Assembly: GCA_964429135.1 (NCBI GenBank)
Contig: CAYSAU010000015.1
Coordinates: forward strand, 18,931 to 82,930
Length of the DNA: 64,000 nucleotides
Origin: CAZSDU01 sp964429135
Lineage (GTDB): Bacteria > Bacteroidota > Bacteroidia > Bacteroidales > FEN-979
Reading direction: 5' to 3'
Position numbers and translations under genes: made by a program. Position 1 is the stretch's first letter; each line of letters opens with the position of its first letter. Below, piece by piece: positions 36,925-45,454 of this stretch. The notes under the pieces are model-generated. The model was not told the origin of the DNA, searched no databases, and saw only the letters and a program-made list of their open reading frames with translations.

Positions 36925-37896
36925 ATGGCAGTTTTAATCTTTGTTGAAAATTGGGATGGTAAGTTTAAAAAACTTTCATTCGAATTGATTTCATACGCTT
37001 CCAAAGTTGCTGAGATGCTTTCTACTGTGCCTATAGCGTTATCGATCGGAAAAGTGGAGCAAACAGAACTTGAGAAATTAGGAAAATACGGAGCTAAAAA
37101 AATTCTCACGCTCGATACTGAAATATACAACACCTTTGATACTCAGGCATATACTTCAGCCATTGCCGAGGTAGCTAAGAAAGAATCTGCTTCGATAGTG
37201 ATCCTTTCCAATAATATTACCGGGAAAGCCCTTGCCCCCCGGCTGTCTGTTCAATTAAAAGCTGGAATTGCCTCAGGGGTAAGTAAACTGCCGCTAAGTA
37301 CCGACCCTTTTATAGTAAATAAGAAGGTCTTCTCGGGAAGCGCTTATGCTCACGTTCGAATTCAATCCCAAAACAAGATTATCACATTGGCACAGAATTC
37401 TTTTGAATTAATTGAAAAATCGGTGGATGTGACTTATGAAAAAATTACCATTCCGGTTTCAAACAATCTCATTCAAACAAAAGTTCGGGAGACGCAGAGG
37501 CAAACAGGTAAAATTCTTTTGACGGATGCTGAAATTGTTGTCTCCGGAGGTAGGGGAATGAAATCACCTGACAACTGGGGCCCGCTTGAGGAACTATCGG
37601 GTTTACTTGGTGCTGCCACTGCTTGTTCACGCCCAGTATCGGATGAAGGCTGGAGACCTCACGGAGAACATACTGGACAGACGGGGAAGATTATCGCACC
37701 CAATCTTTATATCGCCATTGGAATTTCTGGTGCTACCCAGCACCTAGCCGGGGTTAGTGCCTCAAAAATCATTGTGGCAATCAATACGGATAAAGATGCC
37801 CCGATCTTCCAGTCTGCACAATATGGTATTGTCGGTGATGCTTCCAAAATATTACCCTCATTGGTGGAAGCGGTGAAAGAAATGAAAATGAAATAG
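36925..37896 (+). CDS. etfA: Electron transfer flavoprotein alpha subunit
   Basis: The 323-residue FAD-binding subunit has the FAD signature SGGRGMKSPDNW (about 210-221), then CSRPVSDEGWRPH and YIAIGISGATQHLAG near the C-terminus. It carries electrons from the acyl-CoA dehydrogenase to the downstream membrane oxidoreductase. It starts 23 bases after etfB. Confidence 0.95.
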   Translation: MAVLIFVENWDGKFKKLSFELISYASKVAEMLSTVPIALSIGKVEQTELEKLGKYGAKKILTLDTEIYNTFDTQAYTSAIAEVAKKESASIVILSNNITGKALAPRLSVQLKAGIASGVSKLPLSTDPFIVNKKVFSGSAYAHVRIQSQNKIITLAQNSFELIEKSVDVTYEKITIPVSNNLIQTKVRETQRQTGKILLTDAEIVVSGGRGMKSPDNWGPLEELSGLLGAATACSRPVSDEGWRPHGEHTGQTGKIIAPNLYIAIGISGATQHLAGVSASKIIVAINTDKDAPIFQSAQYGIVGDASKILPSLVEAVKEMKMK

Positions 37897-37905
37897 TCCA
37901 TTCCC

Positions 37906-39987
37906 ATGGTCAAACAAATGGTATTCGCAATTACCCTCCTCATTACCTTGGGTGTATTTGGGTTCACTGTAAGCAGGATAATTGGCTTCTTTCGGTTGAC
38001 ACGACCTGCTTTTCCGGTGAAAAATTTAGGAAAGCGATTTTTTTTAATGCTAAGGGTTGCCTTCGGGCAGACAAAGCTTTTTCGAAAACCGGTAATCGGT
38101 TTTTTTCATGCACTCGTTTTCTGGGGATTCTGTGTGATTCTTTTCGGAAGCATTGAAATGGTTATAGATGGTCTTTGGGGGAAAGAGAAATCATTAAGCA
38201 GTCTAGGTAGTATATATAACATCATTGTAGCCTCAGGTGATATTTTCGGACTACTTGTGGCCATTGCAATTCTGATCTTTCTTTTCCGGAGGCTGTTTTT
38301 TCATATCAAAAGATTTGAAGGTATCGAGATGAAAAAGATATCTCATCTTGATGCCAATATTGCACTCACGATGATCCTGCTGCTGATGATCTCCCTACTG
38401 GGCATGAATATCGCATATATAAAACTTAGTGAAGCAAACGATGGACATTTTACAGGGTATTATCCGGTCAGTCAGTTTTTTGCAATATTTTTCCAGGGAT
38501 ATTCCTGCATGCAAATCTCTTTCCTTTATGAGTTCTTTTGGTGGATGCACATTGTGTTGATTTTTATTTTTGCGAATATACTTCCCTATTCCAAGCACTT
38601 TCATGTATTCATGTCTGTACCTAATGTTTTTCTGTCCAGACTCGATCCTTTGGGGAAACTCTCAAATATGGACCAAGTAACCAGGGAAGTGAAACTGATG
38701 ATATATCCCGAAATGGCAGACCCGGCAGATACTTCTGTAGAAGTCGAGCGCTTCGGGGTAAAAGATGCAGAAGACATAACCTGGAAAAATTATTTTGATG
38801 CCCTGTCCTGTACTGAATGCGGCAGATGTACCTCGGTTTGCCCGGCCAATCTGACAGGGAAAAAACTTTCCCCCCGCAAAATCATGATGGATGTCAGAGC
38901 AAGGATGAAAGAAAAGGGCCCGGGTTTAAGAAAAAATGGAAAAAATTACGATGACAAAAAAGCACTTGTACTTGATTATATCACGGAAGAAGAATTATGG
39001 GCATGTACAACCTGTAATGCATGTGCCAAAGAATGTCCGATTAATATCAACCATCCCAGTCTGATCCTCGATATGCGGAGGTATCTTGTAATGGAAAAAG
39101 GGTCAGCTCCCGGTGGTTTGAAATCGATTTTCAGCAATATCGAAAATAACGGAGCTCCCTGGCAATATTCTGCCGAGGACAGGTTGCTCTGGGCCAAAGA
39201 TCTGAAAGTGAAAGTGCCTGTTATGTCGGATGTCTTTGCCCGGGGAGAAAGACCTGAGTATTTGTTTTGGGTTGGTTGTGCCGGTGCCTTCGACGACCGG
39301 TTTAAAAAAGTCGTTGCAGCTTTTGCGAAAATCCTGTCTTTTCTTAATGTCAGTTATGCAGTACTGGGACGGGAAGAATCCTGTACAGGTGATCCAGCAC
39401 GCCGTGCAGGGAACGAAATGCTCTTCCAAATGCAGGCATTGCAAAACATTAGACTTTTCGAATCCTATGATATTAAAAAAATTATCACTGTTTGCCCGCA
39501 TTGCTATAATGTTTTTAAAAATGAATATCCTGACCTCGGAGCGGAAATAGAAGTGGAAAACTATCTGCATTTTCTTCTAAAATTCATCAATTCCGGTCAT
39601 CTTAAACTGGATCAGAATATTTTTGCCGAAGACACCATCACTTATCATGATCCTTGTTATCTAGGAAGGGCAAATGGTATTTATCAGGCACCGAGATCAA
39701 TCCTGAAAACCCTTTCAGGAACTTTTATTGAAATGGAAAGAAATAAAAGTTTTGCACTCTGCTGCGGAGCCGGTGGAGGACAAATGTTCAAAGAAGCAGA
39801 ACAAGGCCAAAAGGAAATCTTCATTGAACGGACTGAAGAAGCTTTGGCAACAAACCCTTCAATTATTGCTACCGCTTGTCCTTTCTGCATGACAATGATA
39901 ACGGATGGCATTAAATATAAAAACAGGGAAGAAAAGGTTAAAAATTATGATATTGCAGAAATCATAGCCGTTAACCTTGGGTTATAA
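37906..39987 (+). CDS. Membrane Fe-S oxidoreductase, probable ETF:menaquinone oxidoreductase
   Basis: The 693-residue protein has an N-terminal membrane part of about six helices (to about residue 240) resembling the haem b-binding NarI-type domain, then two 4Fe-4S clusters (CTECGRCTSVCP from Cys302, CTTCNACAKECP from Cys367) and two CCG domains with DPCYLGR and CCGAGGG. It is the heterodisulfide-reductase-like protein linked with etfBA; in related systems it passes electrons from ETF to menaquinone. Two copies of CxxCxxCxxxCP and both CCG modules are intact, so the enzyme should be active. Confidence 0.85.
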   Translation: MVKQMVFAITLLITLGVFGFTVSRIIGFFRLTRPAFPVKNLGKRFFLMLRVAFGQTKLFRKPVIGFFHALVFWGFCVILFGSIEMVIDGLWGKEKSLSSLGSIYNIIVASGDIFGLLVAIAILIFLFRRLFFHIKRFEGIEMKKISHLDANIALTMILLLMISLLGMNIAYIKLSEANDGHFTGYYPVSQFFAIFFQGYSCMQISFLYEFFWWMHIVLIFIFANILPYSKHFHVFMSVPNVFLSRLDPLGKLSNMDQVTREVKLMIYPEMADPADTSVEVERFGVKDAEDITWKNYFDALSCTECGRCTSVCPANLTGKKLSPRKIMMDVRARMKEKGPGLRKNGKNYDDKKALVLDYITEEELWACTTCNACAKECPININHPSLILDMRRYLVMEKGSAPGGLKSIFSNIENNGAPWQYSAEDRLLWAKDLKVKVPVMSDVFARGERPEYLFWVGCAGAFDDRFKKVVAAFAKILSFLNVSYAVLGREESCTGDPARRAGNEMLFQMQALQNIRLFESYDIKKIITVCPHCYNVFKNEYPDLGAEIEVENYLHFLLKFINSGHLKLDQNIFAEDTITYHDPCYLGRANGIYQAPRSILKTLSGTFIEMERNKSFALCCGAGGGQMFKEAEQGQKEIFIERTEEALATNPSIIATACPFCMTMITDGIKYKNREEKVKNYDIAEIIAVNLGL

Positions 39988-40017
39988 AAACTGACAATAG
40001 TAACTTATTTAGCAAAT

Positions 40018-41802
40018 ATGGAAAATAGAAAGGTTTTGAAAAGTGGAGAATTTCTCGTTGATGAGATTTCATCCAATGATGTTTTTATTCCGGAAGAATT
40101 CAACGAAGAGCAAAGAATGATTGCCCAAACCTGTCGGGATTTTCTGGAAACAGAAGTGTATCCTGTCATCGATAAAATAGATGCTCCTGATATCAACCTC
40201 ATGAAAAGTATTTTAAAAAAAGCTGGTGATCTGGGACTGATGGGTATCTCATTACCCGAGGAATATGGGGGGTTTGGCCAGTCGTTTGTAACCCAAATGC
40301 TGGCAGCTGAGACCATTGGCGCAGGGTACTCCTTCTCTGTTGCTTTCATGGCCCATACTGGAATCGGTACACTACCGATCATGTATTACGGCAATGAGGA
40401 ACAAAGACAGAAATATGTCACCCGCCTTGCCACCGGGGATCTATTAGGTGCTTACTGCCTAACGGAGCCTGGTGCAGGAAGTGATGCCAATTCGGGAAAA
40501 ACCACCGCTGTCCTTTCAGAAGATGGAAAATATTACCTCTTAAATGGACAGAAAATGTGGATTACCAATGCAGGCTTTGCCGATATTCAAACCGTATTTG
40601 CTAAAATTGAAAGGGACAGGGTACTTAGCGCTTTTATTGTAGAACGCAGCCTTCCAGGTGTGATTGTCAACCCGGATGAACACAAAATGGGAATCAAAGG
40701 ATCATCTACTGCTCAGATTTTTTATAATGATGTCAAAGTTCCGGCTGAAAATTTAATTGGAGCTCGAGGTGAAGGTTTCAGAATTGCCTTAAGTATCCTC
40801 CATATGGGAAGAATCAAACTGGGAGCCAATGTTTTGGGCGCGGCAAAAAAAGCAATCAGCGATTCTGTTAAATATGCAAATGAACGTAAACAGTTCGGAG
40901 TCTTCATTTCAACTTTCGGTGCTATCAAGTATAAATTGGCTGAACAGGTAATCCGTACATTTGCCCTCGAATCAGCCATTTACAGGTTAAGTAAAGATAT
41001 CGACGACCAGATCGAAAAGAATAAAGCTGAAGGCATGGAAAAAGGTCATGCAAGTATTGAAGGGATCAGTCATTATGCTGTTGAAGCTGCCATCCTGAAA
41101 GTTTATGGTTCTGAGGTGCTGGATTACGTCATCGATGAAGCTGTTCAGATTCATGGAGGAATGGGCTATTCAGCAGAGATGCCGGTTGAACGTGGATACA
41201 GGGATTCCAGAATCAATCGTATTTTTGAAGGAACCAACGAGATCAATCGTCTTCTTGTTGTTGATACCGCGATGAAAAGAGCCATGAAGGGTGATTTTGA
41301 CTTGTTTGGAGAGGCAGAAAAAATCTTTCATGGGGTCAGCGAAATTAAGCCCGAGACCAATAGTACAAAATCATATTTCGAAGAAAAGAAAGCATACGTT
41401 AAAAATTTTAAAAGAATTGCTCTCCTGGTCATTCATGCTGCATCCCATCATTTCGACAAGAAACTTATACAGGAGCAGGAAGTCCTCAACAATATTTCTG
41501 ATGCCATTATTGGAATTTATATTGCTGAATCACTGTTGCTAAGGGTGGAAAAGCTAGAAAAAATAAAAGGAATGGATGCATCTGATTTTTACAAGAAAAT
41601 GTTGGATGTACTGATCTATGACACTGCCGGAAATATAAAGAAAGCCGCCCATGATGCCATAAATTCCATTTCAACTGGAAATGAGATGCTTGTAGTCAAT
41701 GATGCCATTGATATTTTATCACAAGTTCAGGCAATCAATGTTAAAGAATCCAGGAGAAAGATTGCAGATAAACTGATCGATGACAATACATATAAGTTTT
41801 AA
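40018..41802 (+). CDS. Acyl-CoA dehydrogenase (long form)
   Basis: This 594-residue flavoenzyme oxidises acyl-CoA to trans-2-enoyl-CoA and donates electrons to ETF. It has the N-terminal helical domain with PEEYGGFGQS, the beta-domain GAYCLTEPGAGSDANS and NGQKMWITNAG, and the C-terminal domain ERKQFGVFIS and IHGGMGYSAEMPVERGYRD followed by FEGTNEINR. An extra C-terminal 150 residues resemble the VLCAD/ACAD9-type extension. A substrate of medium- to long-chain acyl-CoA is likely; chain length cannot be told. Confidence 0.93.
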   Translation: MENRKVLKSGEFLVDEISSNDVFIPEEFNEEQRMIAQTCRDFLETEVYPVIDKIDAPDINLMKSILKKAGDLGLMGISLPEEYGGFGQSFVTQMLAAETIGAGYSFSVAFMAHTGIGTLPIMYYGNEEQRQKYVTRLATGDLLGAYCLTEPGAGSDANSGKTTAVLSEDGKYYLLNGQKMWITNAGFADIQTVFAKIERDRVLSAFIVERSLPGVIVNPDEHKMGIKGSSTAQIFYNDVKVPAENLIGARGEGFRIALSILHMGRIKLGANVLGAAKKAISDSVKYANERKQFGVFISTFGAIKYKLAEQVIRTFALESAIYRLSKDIDDQIEKNKAEGMEKGHASIEGISHYAVEAAILKVYGSEVLDYVIDEAVQIHGGMGYSAEMPVERGYRDSRINRIFEGTNEINRLLVVDTAMKRAMKGDFDLFGEAEKIFHGVSEIKPETNSTKSYFEEKKAYVKNFKRIALLVIHAASHHFDKKLIQEQEVLNNISDAIIGIYIAESLLLRVEKLEKIKGMDASDFYKKMLDVLIYDTAGNIKKAAHDAINSISTGNEMLVVNDAIDILSQVQAINVKESRRKIADKLIDDNTYKF

Positions 41803-41823
41803 TGATTAATAAAGAAATTTTAA

Positions 41824-42645
41824 ATGCTTAATTTGAATTCTTATCTGGGCTTGATTTTTCTGGTCAGAACTTCAAATGATAGCTCATCCATGGATCCGAC
41901 CCTGAGGAATATTATCGTATCGCTTGTTGTAATATTAATATTTTTAATCAGTCTTGTTTTTTTAAGAAGAAGGGTCTTTCCGATTTTTCGTCTCTGGTAT
42001 ATCATTCTGGTCTATGGAAAGTTCAGCTTTGAGTTTATTGAATTTTTTAAGGAACATAACCTGAGAAATCCTCATAATAACTGTATCCGTGATGAAATAA
42101 CCATGCATTTTGTGCCCTTCTTTAAAAAAATGAAGAATGCGGAGCACTTCATTACCAAAACAAAACTTGAGTTTGGAGAAGTGAAATATTTATCATCCTA
42201 TAAAAACCTTGTCAGGCAAAAAGGGAATCCCGAATGCATCAATACGGCCAGGATGGGTGATTCAAGGGTCAAAGTTGTAGGTTTCAATGAGTTATTGGGC
42301 GGAATTAAGATGAAGTCATTGTACTATTTTATTGATGAGCGTTTTGTGATGGGCGAATATCTCTTTACGGAAATGCAGAGCATAAAACCGACACAGATTG
42401 TAGGTACACTTTCTTCAAAATATCTTGACCATCAGACATTGAATACTGATTTATTTTACATCACTGATCCTATGGGAAATGAGTTGTTTTACGAAAATAA
42501 TGGATTTTCAATTAATCTGAAATACCTCTTCGTCGGTGACAAGGAGATTAATGATTTGTTTAGATATATTTTTCCTTCTGGCGAGATGAATGGCATAAAT
42601 GTTCAGAAGGGGATAAAAGATGAGGATTTGTTTAACCGGTTTTAA
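41824..42645 (+). CDS. Membrane-anchored protein of unknown function
   Basis: This 273-residue protein has one strong N-terminal transmembrane helix (about 28-50) and then a soluble domain with no motif I recognise; sequences such as YIILVYGKFSFEFIEFFKE and MGEYLFTEMQSIKPTQIVGTL appear. An ATG at 41890 (MDPTLRN) gives a protein starting directly at the helix and is a good alternative start. It follows the acyl-CoA dehydrogenase by 21 bases and could share its transcript. Its 3' end overlaps clpC by four bases. Confidence 0.65.
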   Translation: MLNLNSYLGLIFLVRTSNDSSSMDPTLRNIIVSLVVILIFLISLVFLRRRVFPIFRLWYIILVYGKFSFEFIEFFKEHNLRNPHNNCIRDEITMHFVPFFKKMKNAEHFITKTKLEFGEVKYLSSYKNLVRQKGNPECINTARMGDSRVKVVGFNELLGGIKMKSLYYFIDERFVMGEYLFTEMQSIKPTQIVGTLSSKYLDHQTLNTDLFYITDPMGNELFYENNGFSINLKYLFVGDKEINDLFRYIFPSGEMNGINVQKGIKDEDLFNRF

Positions 42646-45179
42646 TCTTTCTCCTCATTACTTTTCACCAAGACACTGATTTCCGCAATTTCTTCATCAA
42701 AATCAATGACAATTAGGTCGTTTGAAGTGATTTTTGTTTTAATGATTTCTTCTGCAAGTTTATCTTCAATATATTTCTGAATGGCACGCTTCAGGGGTCT
42801 GGCTCCGAATTGGGCATCCCATCCTTTTTCTACAATAAATTCTTTTGCTTCAGTGCTGATGGTTATCTGATAACCCATATTTTTAACCCGTTCATAGAGC
42901 TGTTTTAACTCTATGTCAATAATCTTATGAATATCTTCCCGCTCAAGGGCATTGAAGATGACAACATCATCAATCCGGTTTAGAAATTCAGGGGCAAATG
43001 CTTTCTTAAGGGCATTCTCGATTACACCTCTTGTATGCTCCGCGCTGGCAGCCTCTCTTGCTGAAGTAACAAAACCGACACCCTGTCCAAAATCCTTCAA
43101 TTGTCTGGATCCGATATTGGAAGTCATGATCACAATGGTATTTTTGAAATCGACCTTTCGTCCAAAGCTGTCTGTCAGTTGGCCATCATCGAGTACCTGT
43201 AATAAAAGATGAAATACATCAGGATGTGCTTTTTCAATTTCATCAAGAAGTACGATGGAGTAGGGGCGACGTCGAATTTTTTCGGTCAATTGCCCCCCTT
43301 CCTCATACCCGACATATCCCGGAGGTGCTCCGATCAACCTAGAAACAGCAAATTTCTCCATATATTCACTCATGTCTATTCTGACTAGAGCATCTTCAGT
43401 ATCAAATAAATACCTGGCAAGGATTTTTGCCAAATGGGTCTTTCCAACCCCTGTGGGACCAAGAAAAATAAAACTTCCGATAGGTTTATTCGGATCTTTA
43501 AGTCCTGCCCTGTTTCTCCTGATAGATCGTACAACTTTCTGAATGGCTTCATTCTGACCTATGACTGAACCGGCAAGTTCATCTTCCATATTCAGTAAGC
43601 GATCACTTTCATTTTTTGCGATCCTCTGAACAGGAATACCGGTCATCATTGCAACAACTTCAGCGACATTTTCTTCGGTAACTATCTGACGGTTTATTTT
43701 CGCGTTTTCTTCCCATTTTCTTTTTTCACGTTCAAGACTTTCCTGTAGTTTTCTTTCACGATCCCTCAAATCAGCTGCTTCTTCAAATTTCTGGCTGTTT
43801 ATGGCATTCATTTTAAGCTTCCGGGTTTCTTCGATCTGGTTTTCAATGTTCACTATTTCATCAGGGACATGGATGTTTGAGATATGAACGCGGGCTCCTG
43901 CCTCGTCCAATGCATCAATGGCCTTATCTGGTAAATAACGGTCACTGATGTACCTGTTGGTCAATGAAACGCAGGATTTTATTGCATCATCGGTATATTG
44001 AACCAGATGATGATCCTCATACTTTTCTTTAATATTATTAAGAATTTCAACGGTTTCTTCCGTTGTGGTGGGGTCGACAAGCACTTTCTGAAAACGTCTT
44101 TCAAGAGCTCCGTCTTTTTCAATGTACTGACGGTAATCATCCAGCGTAGTGGCACCGATGCACTGAATTTCACCCCTGGCCAAGGCGGGTTTGAACATAT
44201 TTGAGGCATCCAGAGAACCTGAGGCGTTCCCTGCACCAACAATGGTATGGATCTCATCAATGAAAAGAATGATATTTGAATTTTTTTCAAGTTCATTCAG
44301 TACCGCTTTCATACGTTCTTCGAACTGACCGCGATATTTGGTTCCAGCAACCAGAGAAGCCAGGTCAAGGGAAACAATGCGTTTGTTGAACAAAGCTCTG
44401 GATACTTTTCTTTGTACAATACGTAAAGCAAGTCCCTCGGCTATTGCCGACTTTCCGACACCAGGTTCCCCGATCAATATAGGGTTGTTTTTTTTACGCC
44501 GGCTTAACACCTGGGCAATCCGCTGAAGTTCTTTCTCCCTTCCGACAATTGGATCAAGACGACCTTCCTCTGCTGATTTTGTAATGTCTCTTCCAAAATT
44601 ATCAAGAACAGGTGTTTTTGATTTGGAATCCTGAGGTTTCTTCTGACCGGAACTAAAAGCCTTCGACCCTTCTTCAGGATCTTCTTCGTCATCATCTTTC
44701 GGTAAAATATCCTGAGGGTCAGACTGTTTATTGATTTGACCATTGGTTAAGATCAGGGTTAGTTCCTCTTTGACAGACTCATAACTGACTCCAAAATTTG
44801 AAAATGTTTTGGTCACCAAGTTGTTTTCATCTTTTAAAATGGCTAACAACAGATGCTCCGTTCCAATTAATTCACTATTGAACAGCTTTGCTTCAAGGTA
44901 AGTGATTTTTAAGGCCCTTTCAGCTTGCTTGATCAGCGGAAGATTCTCGGGATTTTTTGTCTCCTCTTTATGGCTGGCTACAGCCAATTCCACTTTTTTT
45001 CTGATTTCTTTCAGATCTGTACCTAGATTTCTTAATATCCTGATGGCTAAACCATTCCCTTCCCGGATAATGCCAAGTAAAAAATGCTCAAGTCCGATGT
45101 AATCGTTACCCAATCGTTGAGCTTCTTCGCGGCTGTATATTAAAACGTCTTTAACACGTTGAGAAAACCTTGCTTCCAT
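42642..45179 (-). CDS. clpC: ATP-dependent Clp protease ATP-binding subunit ClpC
   Basis: ClpC is a double AAA+ unfoldase that feeds ClpP or acts in disaggregation. The 845-residue protein begins MEARFSQRVKDVL, with two Clp-N repeats, Walker A GEPGVGKS (about 237-244), a UVR-like coiled middle region, second Walker A GPTGVGKTH, and a C-terminal domain. The longer frame upstream starts inside the promoter, so the ATG at 45179 is chosen. No ClpP gene is adjacent. Confidence 0.95.
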   Translation of the reverse strand: MEARFSQRVKDVLIYSREEAQRLGNDYIGLEHFLLGIIREGNGLAIRILRNLGTDLKEIRKKVELAVASHKEETKNPENLPLIKQAERALKITYLEAKLFNSELIGTEHLLLAILKDENNLVTKTFSNFGVSYESVKEELTLILTNGQINKQSDPQDILPKDDDEEDPEEGSKAFSSGQKKPQDSKSKTPVLDNFGRDITKSAEEGRLDPIVGREKELQRIAQVLSRRKKNNPILIGEPGVGKSAIAEGLALRIVQRKVSRALFNKRIVSLDLASLVAGTKYRGQFEERMKAVLNELEKNSNIILFIDEIHTIVGAGNASGSLDASNMFKPALARGEIQCIGATTLDDYRQYIEKDGALERRFQKVLVDPTTTEETVEILNNIKEKYEDHHLVQYTDDAIKSCVSLTNRYISDRYLPDKAIDALDEAGARVHISNIHVPDEIVNIENQIEETRKLKMNAINSQKFEEAADLRDRERKLQESLEREKRKWEENAKINRQIVTEENVAEVVAMMTGIPVQRIAKNESDRLLNMEDELAGSVIGQNEAIQKVVRSIRRNRAGLKDPNKPIGSFIFLGPTGVGKTHLAKILARYLFDTEDALVRIDMSEYMEKFAVSRLIGAPPGYVGYEEGGQLTEKIRRRPYSIVLLDEIEKAHPDVFHLLLQVLDDGQLTDSFGRKVDFKNTIVIMTSNIGSRQLKDFGQGVGFVTSAREAASAEHTRGVIENALKKAFAPEFLNRIDDVVIFNALEREDIHKIIDIELKQLYERVKNMGYQITISTEAKEFIVEKGWDAQFGARPLKRAIQKYIEDKLAEEIIKTKITSNDLIVIDFDEEIAEISVLVKSNEEKD

Positions 45180-45266
45180 AATTATAAAATTGTGAACTTC
45201 ATATAAACGGATAAAACTAACAAAAATTGAACCATATCCAAAAAACGGCATTCTGTCATAACTTTT

Positions 45267-45274
45267 CAAAGGTA
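45267..45274 (-). promoter_or_regulatory. Promoter -7 element for clpC
   Basis: The minus strand reads TACCTTTG, about 88 bases upstream of the ATG; a TTTG at 45302-45299 lies 24 bases further, slightly longer than usual. The long leader could hold regulation but I see no structure. Confidence 0.5.
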
Positions 45275-45454
45275 GGCTTCAAACCCTGTATTTTTTTTCA
45301 AAAACCCTTAATTTATTAACATTTCCATGTTAGTAATGGGTTAAAATAATTCATCAGATTCTCATGGTTATCACACGGATAATTCTTATCTTCGTTGAAT
45401 AGAAAAATCAAAATTATCTATCTGTATTTCAATCATATAACCTAGAATATAAAA

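Noticed and set aside
45180..45269. 30-residue N-terminal extension of ClpC
   Set aside because: ClpC homologues start at MEARFSQ, and the upstream ATG lies in the promoter element.
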